This document shows, piece by piece, positions 23,189-34,525 of a stretch of DNA of 64,000 nucleotides (the stretch's first letter is position 1; every line of letters begins with the position of its first letter). The notes under the pieces were generated by a model. That model had not been told where the DNA came from. It was given only the letters and a program-made list of their open reading frames with translations, and ran no database searches. The stretch covers positions 20,616,873 to 20,680,872 of the forward strand of contig OY755173.1 in the NCBI GenBank assembly GCA_963576735.1, given 5' to 3'. Origin of the DNA: Bedellia somnulentella. Lineage: Eukaryota; Arthropoda; Insecta; Lepidoptera; Bedelliidae. Both the position numbers and the translations under genes were made by a program.

Positions 23189-23321
23189 TTTAAATCTTTT
23201 TGTTCATGAAAACCTCATGGGATTATTACTAATAAATAAAGTATAAATAAAGGAAAGAAAAATTTTGACACAGGCGGGAATCAACCCATGGCCTCGGGTA
23301 TACGCTTCCTTTATTTATCAG
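23189..23321 (-). repeat. SINE-P copy, short (tRNA-like 3' half plus tail)
   Basis: The minus strand reads cgtatacccgaggcc, a degenerate B box, cctgtgtcaaaatttttct, ttagtaataatcccatgagg and gaacaaaaagatttaaa. Flanked by a 13-bp direct repeat with one mismatch: tatctcaactcaa (23176-23188) and tatgtcaactcaa (23322-23334). The 5' end carries a scrap (aataaaggaa) of the opposite arm. Confidence 0.8.
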
Positions 23322-23331
23322 TATGTCAACT

Positions 23332-23655
23332 CAAACTTAAACGTGCACGCGGTATTGCCTCGAAGGGGTTGGCAGAGGTACTTATATTTTTCAACAGACG
23401 TGACATTATCACCTGGTGTTCTTTGAATCCATGCTTTTCTTGGACAGTGGACTCACGTGATAGGGGTAGGCGTGTCGTGTCGTCTTTTTTGTACGAATAC
23501 ACTGTCACATGATGAGTCATGCAATGTGGGTTTCCTTACAATGTTTTCCCTCACCATAAATCACCATGATAAATTAACCACATATATGACTTTACAAAAG
23601 ACAAATTGGTGTAAGCTCGACCTGGGATTTCAAATCAAGCCAGTCTGCATTATAG
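23332..23655 (-). repeat. SINE-T copy, diverged
   Basis: aaacgtgcacgcgg, gaaggggttggcagaggtac, cacctggtgttctttga, cactgtcacatga and aagacaaattggtgtaagct follow the minus-strand order of SINE-T. The tRNA-like head is degraded beyond about 23640. Confidence 0.85.
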
Positions 23656-23687
23656 AATTTTTTGAAAGTTTTCATTACAATCTTTTT

Positions 23688-23765
23688 AAGTGGTTGGTGA
23701 GCGATGCAGTTGGCAACTTATCACCAACAATATTGTTTTGTCTCATGCAAACTTTTGCGCCTGCA
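23688..23765 (+). repeat. SINE-A fragment
   Basis: gagcgatgcagttggcaac and ttatcaccaacaatattg match the central part of SINE-A. No ends remain. Confidence 0.5.
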
Positions 23766-25749
23766 AAATCCCTATAAAAATCCTCAAAGAAAAAATTACA
23801 ATTTGTCATCTCTATTATACTCGTATATCTAATTCATACGAAAATCCGTAATCAGAATCGAACGGCTCCACAGCTTCCTGTCCGCTCACAGAGTCACTCA
23901 TAAAAATAATTAAAAAACACTTCACGCTGGTGATTTTGTCCAAATTGATTGAGAGAGCGGCCCGTGTGCTGTTTTGTGACGTCACTAATGGAATGTCACG
24001 CGAGTTTTTTTAATTTTTCTGGTAACTGTATTAAGCGGGAAATTGACGCACCACTTCCCAACTAATAGGCTTTGATGGTATTGTTTCGCGATTAATTTAA
24101 TATTTTTACGTTTTTGTAGCCACCGCCGGTTTTGATTGGCGTTTTTCGTTGTTAAATAATATTGACTTACCTTAACATTTCGTTATTTTATTTTGGTGTT
24201 GCTTTTATTTTTATTTTGTTAATGTTATACAACTTGCAAATGATTATTTATAGACTTTTGCCGTAATTTCATTATTTCGTATTCGTATAGTAAAGAAAAC
24301 CCACTCAAATCATAATTTGGAAAGTTAAAAGTTTTAAAACATCAACTATAGACCATTAAATTAATACGTCCGTAACTTCAACTAACACGATTCTCTCTTA
24401 TTTTATGCTTAATATTTGGAGTAAGGAACTTTCGTCCCATTTCGTGCCATATTAGGCAGGAAAAAAATATGATATGACAAAAGGCGCTGGTTGCCATTGC
24501 CAACCAATAATAGCCGTTGATATACAAATATTCACTGTTTTAATTATGATTTTTCGATTTTCAATATTTATTTTGCTGACTATTGTTAGTGGCAGGTTAT
24601 TTGATAAAAATATAGTGAAATCTATTTCTAATCTAAACTAAATTTTTAGCCAAGATTCAAACTCCAAAATGAAAAGTTTATCTATTTACAAGTTTGTCCC
24701 AATAAACCTCGCATATAAAAATCACTAATTCCTACGTCCCTAGGTCTTAGCCAAGTGCCGTGTGAATATTAAGCCCCCACCACTGTATATTATAGTACAA
24801 GTACATTAAGATGTAGAGGAGACTAAAGGCTGCCAATTGAGGGTCTTGTTCAGGCAGTTCTACGTCAGCATCAGCATGTATTGATGGCAGGAGCCGAAGA
24901 GAAATGGCCATGTTACGACTCTTCAACACCGCTACTACTGGTTCTCGATTACGTTGAATTATCGTTTGGTTGAAAATATGGAAGAGTTTTGGTAGTATAG
25001 CAGTTTATTAGTCATTGCTTTGTGTAAGAAGACACTTCTTCACGTCACATTTGTTAAGAGAATTAACCTATCAGAAGTGTAGTTACCAGTATTAAATTAT
25101 TTGCAATACAAGTTCCAACATAATACGGCAGAACTAAATCCTTGAGCATACACTGCACTACTCCTTCACAACAAAACAAGTTTTATCCACTTCCCGAAAA
25201 GTTATTTTTTTAAAATTTAATGGGTTTTTTAAAATAGCAAATAACTAATATCGACATGATATCGTGCTTGAATTGTGACTGAAATTAGGTATACTTTAAA
25301 CATTCATTTGTAAGTGGTAGTATTTAGGTGGTTTTACCACAATACGACTAAAGTTTCCATCGACATAAGACTATAATTCAACATCGACATTCAATGGTAC
25401 GGGGTCAGGTGATGGCTCCAAGTTAACCATACTAACCGGATTAATTTGTGGGCGTGCGCTAACACGGGGACGTCGCAAGATTGAGTGCCTCTTCAATTGG
25501 TCGGTTTACTCATTTATTGGGAGGATAACTTGTGCCGACGTTCGCCTTATAGCTTTCACTTTTCTTTAATACCACTAGATCGTAATTCGGGTTGACTTGC
25601 TTACTACGAAGTTTGCATAGTGTCGGAGAAGTGGGATTAAAATGTACATATGATTAAAGGTAAAACTATGAGGCGTTGGCAAAAAAGGAGATAATAGTCC
25701 TTCAGATTATTAAGACTTATTTGGTTGAAATGCTTTCCAGGGGTTTTGA
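23766..25749. other. Intergenic, single-copy looking
   Basis: No supported gene. 23930-24060 contains tgtgacgtcact (CRE-like) and agcgggaaatt (E2F-like) close together and might be a promoter, but no ORF follows. A minus-strand frame around 25380-25500 (ending PSPDPVPLNVDVEL) is too short to identify. Confidence 0.35.
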
Positions 25750-25895
25750 TAATGGCGACTCAAGGTATTGGTGCTTTTAAAATAAATGTGGGGGAATGTG
25801 GCTAAAGACCGTCACCAAACATCCGTTATTGAATAATCTTTACCCTATTTGCTTTACGAAACACGCTGAGAAATTAGTTACTCTGATACTCTGGC
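25750..25895 (+). repeat. Decayed SINE-A copy
   Basis: ggcgactcaaggtattgg, ggctaaagaccgtcaccaaa, ctgagaaattag and tactctggcc keep SINE-A order. Heavily diverged. Confidence 0.55.
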
Positions 25896-26082
25896 CATAC
25901 AACATGGCAAACGTTAGACAAGCGAACTTTACTATATATAGACTTTGTACAGTTTTCACACCCAATATAGTTTAAAAGCAAGTCACATATTACTTTTTTT
26001 GTCGATGTCTTCTCTCAACGCTTTCGTTACATTATGGCGTATAATACAAGATAAAATAATTCAATCGTTTTTGAACATATAC

Positions 26083-26101
26083 ATAAATACATACATATAC
26101 T
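26083..26101 (-). repeat. SINE-A copy split in three: 3' tail piece
   Basis: aaatacatacatatact is the minus-strand tail of a SINE-A. It stops at the 4-bp target duplication tact (26098-26101) of LTR-A. The same SINE resumes at 34044 with tactcacggctatag and ends at 41763. Confidence 0.8.
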
Positions 26102-26471
26102 TGTTATAATACTCAGTAACGAGATCTTCAATGAAACTCAGGTTCAGGAGATAGATTATTTATTTTTCCAACACGATAAAGTATCCATTTTAATTCCATT
26201 TTTTATTAAGTGGCTTCAATCGTGTTTGCCACAATTATTTCGCCAATGTCGAGTAAAAGTAAAATATTGCACAAGTTAACTCTTTAAATTTATCAAGACA
26301 ACTGTCACTAGTCAGTGGGACGAGTGTATTTATTCTAGAAGTCAACCCCTTTCCTTATTTCCGTTTATTCATAGATGGCGCCCTAATACATTTTTCTTTT
26401 TAAAATAATATAATAAACATTAATACAAAAGTAATTTATCAGAAAACCTTGTAAATAAAATAAACCTAACA
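26102..26471 (-). repeat. LTR-A 3' LTR
   Basis: 370 bp; plus-strand ends tgttataatactc...aacctaaca, so the minus strand starts TGTTAGG and ends in ACA. An AATAAA poly(A) signal lies near the 3' end on the minus strand (GGAAAAATAAATAATC). The minus-strand start matches the usual TG...CA rule. Confidence 0.9.
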
Positions 26472-26489
26472 CTCGTCCATCCTGACCTC

Positions 26490-26507
26490 GTGTATGTCCT
26501 CATACAC
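26490..26507 (-). other. Conserved hairpin next to the 3' LTR of LTR-A
   Basis: The minus strand reads GTGTATGAGGACATACAC, a 7-bp stem with a 4-nt loop, 18 bp before the 3' LTR. An almost identical hairpin lies at the same place in LTR-B (34526-34543). Confidence 0.7.
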
Positions 26508-27549
26508 GCATTTCATTAAATAGCTTACTTAACCTAACACTCGGTTAAGATAAACTTTATTTATTAAAAAGAAACAAAATAAAGCTAATAAATTATCATA
26601 TCTCCCTTTAAAGTTATAAAATTAAATTTACTGACTAATCCGTTGCTTCGGAAGGTGTTCGCAAAGAGAAGAAGCAACAAAGAAACTCTTTGCATTCACA
26701 TTTTTTCATTTTTTTCAAAAATATATTGTACAATTTTGGGTTTAACATATTAAGGTACAAGGTAATTAAGGTACAATTACAGAGCTTAGACTAAGACATA
26801 TGCTAAATAAAGATACAATATGAACACTTTTAATCTGAGTTCCCATTACAACAACATTTAATTCTTAATCAATATAAAATATGCTCAACAAAAACATTAC
26901 AGGTAGACTACAACTGTTTTCTTTTCCTTTTGTTTTTTTTTCTTTTTAACTCACTTACTTAGATTACATACATTAACTAAAAATAACACTATTTAAAATT
27001 GAGGAGAGATAAATCAATTTAATTATCATTTCGTTGTTAAGTATGGAAAAATAAACTTTTTTCATATACTAAATTAAAATCATAGAGCAACAATAATGAA
27101 ATAAAAAAAACTAATTAGAAAACAAATAAAAAGTAACAACATAAGTAGATCTAAATATATTTATTGTTGTAATTTCTATAATTGGAATAGTATTTTGTTT
27201 TTTTAATTTAGTTTTAATTTAATTTTAATTTAGTTTCAATCAATTTAATTAAATTTTATAATATTCATTTTTTAGAATGTTGTATCTGTAATGTTAGTAA
27301 TATTGTTAATTATTTCAATTTTTAAATCGAATGATGTGATTAGCCTGATGTGATTTGGTGTATTTAGTTGATATGTGTCATTTCAATTCATGTACTTTTT
27401 AAGATTGTTTACTATTTTCACTGTTGGCAATCCGTAATAAATAAATAAATGTATATTGTTATCTCATGACTAAAAACCAAATGCATTCATTTAGACATGG
27501 TCTATTCATATTTTTTTTAACATCTGAACCTATTCCATACTTACATCAT
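26508..27549. other. LTR-A interior, 3' part: AT-rich, no gene
   Basis: 26530-26545 repeats the LTR-junction motif aacctaacactcgg. 26642-26700 holds a more complex patch (gaaggtgttcgcaaagag). 27220-27450 looks like a LINE 3' end (aataaataaataaatg). No ORF is supported. Confidence 0.4.
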
Positions 27550-28907
27550 TTTCTTTTTTTTTTCCACGAGTTTGATTTATTAAAGCCTATGAACTAATTC
27601 CATGCATTCATAACATGTGAACCAACACCATTCTCATGAGTAAGTTTTTTAATTTAGTTTTATATAAGGGATGTATAAATTTTGGAAAGAAACGATTATT
27701 ATTATATTTTTCATCAAATCCTATGAATTTTATTTTATAAAAGGGATGTATAAAATTTTGGAAAGAAACGATTATTATTATATTTTTCATCAAATCCTAC
27801 GAATTTTATTTTATAAAAGGGATGTATAAAATTTTGGAAAGAAACGATTATTATTATATTTTTCATCAAATCCTATGAATTTTATTTTATAAAAGGGATG
27901 TATAAAATTTTGGAAAGAAACGATTATTAGTTTTTTTTTATCAAATCCTATGAATTTTATTTTATAAAAGGGATGTATAGAATTTTGGAAAGAAAGGATT
28001 ATTAGTCTTTTTTTTTTATCAAAGCCTACGAACCCATTCCATTCTCATAGGCATTGACAAAATGTGAACCAATTCCATTCTCACGAGTTTGATTTTTAAT
28101 TTTATTTTATATAAGGGATGTATAAATTTTGGAAAGAAACGATTATTAGTTTTATTTTTTCATCAAATCCTATGAATTTTATTTTATAAAAGGGATGTAT
28201 AAAATTTTGGAAAGAAAGGATTATTAGTCTTTTTTTTATCAAAGCCTACGAACCCATTCCATTCTCATAGGCATTGACAAAATGTGAACCAATTCCATTC
28301 TCACGAGTTTGATTTTTAATTTTATTTTATATAAGGGATGTATAAATTTTGGAAAGAAACGATTATTAGTTTTATTTTTTTATAAAATCCTATGAATTTT
28401 ATTTTATAAAAGGGATGTATAAAATTTTGGAAAGAAAGGATTATTAGTCTTTTTTTTTTATCAAAGCCTACGAACCCATTCCATTCTCATAGGCATTGAC
28501 AAAATGTGAACCAATTCCATTCTCACGAGTTTGATTTTTAATTTTATTTTATATAAGGGATGTATAAATTTTGGAAAGAAACGATTATTAGTTTTATTTT
28601 TTCATCAAATCCTATGAATTTTATTTTATAAAAGGGATGTATAAAATTTTGGAAAGAAAGGATTATTAGTCTTTTTTTTATCAAAGCCTACGAACCCATT
28701 CCATTCTCATAGGCATTGACAAAATGTGAACCAATTCCATTCTCACGAGTTTGATTTTTAATTTTATTTTATATAAGGGATGTATAAATTTTGGAAAGAA
28801 ACGATTATTAGTATTATTTTTTTCATCAAATCCTATGAATTTTATTTTATAAAAGGGATGTATAAAATTTTGGAAAGAAAGGATTATTAGTCTTTTTTTA
28901 TCAAAGC
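27550..28907. repeat. Tandem array in LTR-A: ~76-bp units giving way to ~220-bp higher-order units
   Basis: From about 27660 to 28018 a unit of roughly 76 bp recurs, centred on aagggatgtataaaattttg and gaaagaaacgattatta. From 28019 a longer unit of about 220 bp begins with tcaaagcctacgaaccca (28019, 28239, 28461, 28681, 28901). Each long unit contains two copies of a GAACC.ATTCCATTCTCA motif followed by the 76-bp-type segment twice. The array is cut at 28915 by a P-like transposon and resumes at 30753 for part of a unit. Confidence 0.9.
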
Positions 28908-29083
28908 CTACGAACCATAGAAATATAATTACTATAGAGCGAGCAAATGCACATGTGAACATTGAGAGCACATGAGAACATGAAATCAAATCTAGCGCCA
29001 ACCGCAACAGTTGTCAAAAAGTGCAAATCGAAAGCGTTAGAGGAGTGTTTGTCAGAAGTTTTTATTTGTTTTTTACAATAAAA

Positions 29084-29763
29084 ATGGTGAAATGCGCAGT
29101 TAAAACGTGTAAAAGTGATACGCGAAAACACACCAAACAAAAATAAAATGTGACTTTTCACAAGTAAGTAAGTTTTATTTAATAATTTACGGGATAAAAT
29201 TTTATATTCGCGGGGTTGAAGGAGGCGTTGGGGGACGAAATCTATCATTCTTACGAATGACAAGTTTGACGCACGCACACACGCACAACGATTTAGAGAT
29301 GGGGTACTTTCATTAGGATGTTTCAAGTGCCGATCCATTAATCGTTCGATACAATCGGTTAATAATAAATATATATTTTTTGGTAATTGTTTAATACATC
29401 TAAAAGTCAATATGTTTATGAGTATGTGACTTTGCTATTTGAAAATTGAGTAATGATTTCTGGAATAATTATATATGTTTTATTTCTGGAATTTTATTTC
29501 TGATATTTTATTTTTATTTCTGGAATAATTATGTATGTTTGTATTAAGTGAAATGTTTCTTTTAGAGAATTGGCTTTAATTTTACCAACCATCTTTTAAT
29601 TAGTTACTTACAATAAGATGTTATAAATTCTAATTTCAGTTTTCCAAAGGATACCAAAATAATTAAAAAGTGGATCGATGCTGTTCACCAAAATATTAAT
29701 TCGGAAACTAACATCTGGAGCAGGTTATGTTCATTGCACTTTCCAGATTCCTTTGAAGATTGA
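29084..29763 (+). pseudogene. THAP-domain (P-type transposase N-terminus), two exons, stop in exon 1
   Basis: THAP domains are C2CH zinc fingers that bind DNA in P-element transposases and host factors. Exon 1 (29084-29163) starts MVKCAVKTCKSDT, giving the first CxxxxC pair. An in-frame TAA sits at codon 21 (29144-29146), followed by NVTFH. The intron 29164-29639 has GTAAGT and TTTCAG ends. Exon 2 (29640-29763) reads FPKDTKIIKKW (conserved FP and W) then SRLCSLHFPDSFED, giving the CxxH pair and HF, and then TGA. The remainder of a transposase is missing; mariner sequence begins at the stop codon. It is a decayed fragment, and the intron assignment is by splice consensus and domain continuity. 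Confidence 0.82.
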
Positions 29764-30000
29764 AAAATTTAATTTATGACAATAGGCGAATAACGTATCT
29801 AGAGATTCAACACATTATGCAGATTGGATCGGGAAGCGTTCATGAGATTTTACACGAACATCTTCACGTGAGGAGGATAGTTTCACGCTGGGTGCCACAC
29901 AACCTCACCGAGGTACAGAAACAGGCCCGGGTGGAATGGTGTCGTGATGTGATTAATAAATTTGATGCTGGCTCGTCACGGCTGGAGGCCAAGGTATGTC
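29757..30000 (+). pseudogene. Tc1/mariner transposase fragment (HTH region)
   Basis: The frame from about 29760 reads NLIYDNRRITYLEIQ, VHEILHEHL, SRWVPHNLT and ARVEWCRDVI, the second helix-turn-helix and linker region of mariner transposases. Both sides are missing: it starts mid-domain at the end of the THAP exon and stops before the catalytic D34D region. The end of similarity (GGCCAAG) abuts GTATGT, which resembles a splice donor. No mariner terminal repeats are seen. Confidence 0.8.
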
Positions 30001-30303
30001 GGATACTATCATGGTAGAAGTCGTTAGTCTGCCAACCCGCACTTGGCTAGCGTGGTGGACTATTGCCAAATCACCCTATAGAGTAAGATCGAGCCCCTTG
30101 AGACATATACGGGCTATGAGAAGTGAGAGACTGTTACATAGTACTGATAAGTAAAAAAAAAATACAAGTTCTATTTACAATTATATATTTATTGAAATAA
30201 CTGCTGTTTTTTTTTATATTTCCTGCACATAATCATTTTCAATGTCCTCAGCTGGACAATACATACAGAAGCCATTCACCAAAAAATATCCACCAAACAT
30301 ACT

Positions 30304-30508
30304 ACATACATACAAACATAGTATATGAATTAGAAATTCCTTAGCCACTTTTGGAAAGTTGAGTGGGGAAAAGATGGTAAATAAAGGTTGTCGTTGATAG
30401 GTCTCCAACAGCATCGCCCAAAAATTCCGTAAAAGCCCCGATACAGTTAAACGCCTCTTACGTACACCCACCGGAAGAAACGGGGAAGTGCTATTGTAAG
30501 CCGTCACT
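30304..30508 (-). repeat. SINE-A copy with internal deletion near the tail
   Basis: The left tail acatactacatacatacaaa is joined to gaattagaaattccttagcc; the tactcacggctataaatccc segment is lost. Right end gtaagccgtcact. Lies within the P-like element. Confidence 0.85.
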
Positions 30509-30752
30509 AAAAACATAATAACAATCGTAAAATTCGAGGGTTCTCCCCTTGGTCGAATTTCGGAATCATTGTATAAAGTATCGATTCTCTTCTTTGATAA
30601 AAAATCGATGTTGCACAGATTGATAATGTTTAACAATTACCCATCCTTATTTATCAATATAAATATACGTAAGTAGCTATAGCACACCCGCCGACACTGT
30701 GCACAAGCGGGATACTCGCAAATGCGTGTTCTATAGTAATTATATTTCTATG

Positions 30753-30870
30753 CTACGAACCCATTCCATTCTCATAGGCATTGACAAAATGTGAACCAAT
30801 TCAATTCTCACGAGTTTGATTTTTAATTTTGTCTTTATCTTATACATAAATCACGTAAAATTCTGGATAG
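30753..30870. repeat. Continuation of the LTR-A tandem array after the P-like insertion
   Basis: ctacgaacccattccattct and tgtgaaccaattcaattctc resume the array unit exactly where 28907 stopped, then it decays. Confidence 0.85.
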
Positions 30871-30929
30871 AAGCACTAATTGATCTTAATTTACCCCAAA
30901 CCGGATTATGAATAGATGTAGTATTCAAA

Positions 30930-31110
30930 CATATATAGTATTTTTTAAGATTTTCACGATTGCACATTATAATTGAAACAACTATTGATTTTCGGATATT
31001 TTAATCGCGTGTTATTACATTATTTTTAAAGCCCGACGTTTCGAAAACTTTTCAGTTATCATGGTCACGGGAAAACTGAGGTGTTATTTGTCATTCATTA
31101 TACATATATT
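30930..31110. repeat. One arm of a foldback (MITE-like) element
   Basis: gattgcacattataattg, ttttcggatattttaatcgc, gtgttattacat, cccgacgtttcgaaaac and tcatggtcacggg match the element at 60846-61085. The opposite arm is absent. Confidence 0.65.
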
Positions 31111-33329
31111 TTAAAATTACCACAAAAGCTTTGTATACGAATTTTTCGGAAATACTTTGCCATATCATCACATGAGCACTCTTTTTTTCATAGGACTTAT
31201 ATTCGAAAAGGATATAAAATAGGCTAATTTTTGCTCAATTTCATAAAATTTAAGACCTACTTTGATTGTGATTTTACTTCTTTTTTTTTTTATCGATGTA
31301 TTTCTATATTCTTTGAAATCATTATAATGTGAAGTTTCGATTATATTTCTCATTTACGTTTGAGTTTTTGATAATTAATAATATCGTTATGACTTCGATA
31401 GTCATCTTTGCCAAATGCAAAATTATAGTGACCTTCACTTAGGTAATGAATTAACAAAGTAAAACATATTAATTTTATCAATCATAAAATGAATATAAAA
31501 TAAGCAGCTCAGCTACTTAGTTGTTCCGTTGCCACTAGTTTAAAATGTTGCATTGACGAATTGAAAATGCCCTTTCTAAGAAATTCAAAAATCTTGCAGG
31601 CTTAATTATAAAAAGTAGTAGGTGAATGTGACAAAGTTAACCATTATATCCAAAATTTATATTATGAGGGACGTCCTGTATTAACACTGTATTAACGGGT
31701 TTTTACTTAATACAATAGCTTTAAAAAGTTAGATTGTTGATTTTATACCGACGGAAAAACTGACAACTTACAAACTTTCCCATGACTACTTGGAAACTAG
31801 GGGAGGTTTAAAATAAAAACGAATCTGCCACGTTGAATTAAAAATCAGTGACAAAGCCAATTGTTTACCTTATTGAACTAAAAATTGCATGCCTGCAAAA
31901 GGTAAAACATGTTGATCTTTTCTATGTTATAAAAACTTATTGTACCATGTTATAAGGACAAATAAAGATTACTATTCTATGAATGTTTGCTTATCAAAAC
32001 AATCACTGAGACATATTATGTAATTAGAATAAAATACGAGGCCAAATTTACAAAATATTAATATACTAAACTAATAATTAACTAACTCTAATTGCCTTGC
32101 AGCTCGCATTCCCAACTCAAATTGTCTCGCACACATGCGCAGTTCACAAATATACTAATTATAAGAATAAGATAAATATAATAAGATAATATAAATATAT
32201 GATACACGCGCATTAAATCTTTGTTCTCGCCAGTAATTAGTGATTTGACGATCTATAATATGTCGGTATTAAGATTATACATATGATTGTAAGTGTATTG
32301 TTTGAAATAGTAGGTTAGGTATGTGATCGAGTGAGAGATAAATAAGAGTACTTTGAAGCAAAACTAAGAGCTACTTGCTTGTTCAGCAAACTCCAATGTT
32401 TCCAGCACTTCGTTTTAATTTCTTATCTGACAATTTAATCAAAGACTTGTTTATGTATAATTTAGTTGATACAGGGTATTGTGTTTTTACATCAATGATA
32501 AGATGGATTGGCGTCGTCAGAGCTCTGTGCAGGAGGTTTCCGGGCTAACACAAACATTGTAGTTGACTTAAAAAGATGTGTGATGATACTGATGATCACA
32601 GGTATTGGGTGAGTTTTCTTTCGGGCTCCCCTCCCAACTAAAGACCCTCCGAATTTATATATAAAAGTATATTTTAACACAAAATTTAAAATTTAATGTC
32701 ACGTCCAATAACAAAGATCTATCCGTTTACTTTGAAATAAATAGTTATTTTATTCATATTCTTCCTTACTGCATACTTACGACCTTTTGTTTATTGGTGT
32801 ATTTCATATACTCAAAATTCACAGTATCCCTGATGATATAGTTATTGATATATAATAGTTATATTTATTGGTTATATTTTATTACATGATATAAATAGAA
32901 CTATCGGTATGGTATACAGTGTCTGTGATTTCACTTATAGAGTACTGACTGAAAATCTGTGTTGTGGGATAGCACTTAAGTGCTGAGCCAGATGCCCTCT
33001 TATTGCTGATGCAAGCATATGACAAGGAAACTCTGAATGCTGTTCTTGATATATTGATATTGTCTCATTTGTTTGTTGCTATTAATATTGTATTTACTTT
33101 GTTTCGTTATTTTTCGTTAAAATTATTCAGGCATTTGTTTTTGACATTGTAAAAATATAAACAGAAAATTTAATTTTAAGATGGTTTGGTTACAGCATAT
33201 ATGATATGGGAAATAATGACGTGAATATAATTTTATGTATTATTTAACTAATTAACTAAAAATAAGTAACCTGTACATTATAGAAGATCCAGCGATTACA
33301 CAGCCGATTCTGTTATAGGCGATACGTCA
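31111..33329. other. LTR-A interior, middle part: AT-rich, no gene
   Basis: No coding region found. 31930-31980 ends like a LINE (aaataaagattactattcta). 32935-33010 (actgaaaatctgtgttgtgg, then gctgagccagatgccc) resembles the 3' UTR of the LINE at 1-3475. Confidence 0.35.
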
Positions 33330-33673
33330 CTATCACACATTCGACTCATCAGGTTCAATCACTAGCGCTAGGGCGCCGAGATCGGCAATGGATGAGGCCT
33401 CGGCCGCGTTTGCGACCGTCGTCATAACGACGGCTCTGGCTAAGATGGCTCCAGCTACGACGACACCGTTGACCACGATGCTGTCCCACGTGTGAGCCCC
33501 TGCTACAGCTTAGACTGCGGTGGTCAGGCCTAGGCTTGATCTTTGGAACAAGGCCTTGCGATGACGTGACGTCCTAGGAACTGACGTCTGCACTTGCTTT
33601 GTCTCATTAACTGTTGACGCCATGCGGTACTCGCGTTCAGCTCCGTTTTGCGTAGATAGTTCCACTTCTGAAT
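33330..33673 (-). other. LTR-A leader and possible gag start
   Basis: GC-rich compared with its surroundings. On the minus strand ATTCAGAAGTGG (33662-33673) directly follows the 5' LTR. An ATG about 50 bp later opens a 37-codon frame (MASTVNETKQVQTS...) ending in TAA. The same frame is then open again (VNGVVVAGAILARAVVM) for about 58 codons. It could be the remains of a gag reading frame; no family match is claimed. Confidence 0.4.
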
Positions 33674-34043
33674 TGTTATAATACTCAGTAACGAGATCTT
33701 CAATAAAACTCAGGTTCAGGAGATAGATTATTTATTTTTCCAACACGATAAAGTATCCATTTTAATTCCATTTTTTATTAAGTGGCTTCAATCGTGTTTG
33801 CCACAATTATTTCGCCAATGTCGAGTAAAAGTAAAATATTGCACAAGTTAACTCTTTAAATTTATCAAGACAACTGTCACTAGTCAGTGGGACGAGTGTA
33901 TTTATTCTAGAAGTCAACCCCTTTCCTTATTTCCGTTTATTCATAGATGGCGCCCTAATACATTTTTCTTTTTAAAATAATATAATAAACATTAATACAA
34001 AAGTAATTTATCAGAAAACCTTGTAAATAAAATAAACCTAACA
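33674..34043 (-). repeat. LTR-A 5' LTR
   Basis: Same 370 bp as 26102-26471; the only difference seen is an A for G in tcaat(a/g)aaactc. Followed on the right by the target duplication tact and the body of the split SINE-A. Confidence 0.9.
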
Positions 34044-34271
34044 TACTCACGGCTATAGATCCCTAGAAAGGGTAGCCAGAGCTAAGGAATTAGAAATTCC
34101 TCAGCCACTTTTGGAAAATTGAGTTGGGGAAAGATGGTTAATTAAAGGTTGTTGGTGATGGGTCTCCAACCGCATCGCCCAATGTTCCCTTAAAAGCCCC
34201 AATACCGTTAGTCGCCTCTTACGTACACCCACCGGAAGAAATGGGGTAGCGCTATTCTAAGCCGGCACTAC
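34044..34271 (-). repeat. SINE-A copy split in three: body
   Basis: tactcacggctatagatcc on the left through to gccggcactac on the right (A1 type). Its tail lies at 26083-26101 beyond LTR-A, and its last 5' bases at 41755-41763 beyond LTR-B. Confidence 0.9.
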
Positions 34272-34506
34272 TATAATAAAACTCAGCTGCAACTGTACTT
34301 ATTATTTTATTTTCCAACAATACACTTGATCTCCCTTACAGTCTACATCTTCCTTCTACAACCGATTGAATGTGAATGATCGCCGATAACCGAATGAACT
34401 GTCTTTTATAACAAAACTACGCAGTGTTGCCAGTTATTACTGACAAATTAAACCGATGGCATCAATGAAATACAATTTTAGTCTAGTTCAGCTACAAAAC
34501 CCTACA
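34272..34506 (-). repeat. LTR-B 3' LTR
   Basis: 235 bp. The minus strand starts TGTAGGG, has GTTATAAAAGAC (TATA-like) followed about 20 bp later by TCATTC, and AAATAAAATAATAAG as poly(A) signal; it ends TATTATA rather than the usual CA. Confidence 0.88.
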
Positions 34507-34525
34507 CTCGGCTGTCCTGACGCAT

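Larger units (their letters stand above)
28916..30752 (+). mobile_element. P-superfamily-like DNA transposon with 23-bp terminal inverted repeats
   Basis: The two ends are perfect inverted repeats of 23 bp (28916-28938 and 30730-30752; outer bases CATAGAAATATA). They are flanked by the 8-bp direct repeat ctacgaac (28908-28915, 30753-30760). P elements make 8-bp duplications, start with CA, and encode THAP-domain transposases; all three agree here. The element is 1837 bp and defective: only a broken THAP domain is left, with a mariner fragment, a moth-type dispersed repeat (about 30013-30150) and a SINE-A inside. hAT elements also make 8-bp duplications, but the THAP domain favours P. Confidence 0.88.
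26102..34043 (-). mobile_element. LTR-A: 7942-bp LTR retrotransposon, non-coding interior
   Basis: Bounded by two 370-bp LTRs (26102-26471 and 33674-34043) that differ at one base by eye, and by the 4-bp duplication tact (26098-26101, 34044-34047), so it is one recent insertion. Reading on the minus strand, the 5' LTR is followed at once by ATTCAGAAGTGG (putative primer site) and a GC-rich leader. About 5 kb later comes a tandem array, and 18 bp before the 3' LTR a hairpin (26490-26507). No gag, protease, RT or integrase is recognised. The interior also hosts a P-like transposon, a SINE-A and a foldback piece. The superfamily is unresolved; a 4-bp duplication fits Ty3/gypsy or BEL. Probably non-autonomous and mobilised in trans (inference). 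Confidence 0.88.

Noticed and set aside
23930..24070. Promoter of an unseen gene (CRE-like tgacgtca and E2F-like gcgggaaa)
   Set aside because: Suggestive motifs only; no ORF, splice donor or TATA/initiator pair follows.
25380..25560. Minus-strand short frame (ARPQINPVSMVNLEPSPDP) as a retroelement pol C-terminus
   Set aside because: Only about 45 codons are open, with no LTR or upstream pol nearby; too short to support.
27550..28907. Regular repeats as a CRISPR-like array
   Set aside because: Units are about 76 and 220 bp, contiguous without unique spacers, and in a eukaryotic transposon. This is a tandem satellite-type array.
28901..29410. Minus-strand ORF of 169 codons
   Set aside because: It lies across the terminal repeat and THAP exon of the P-like element on the opposite strand, has no recognisable domain and low complexity.
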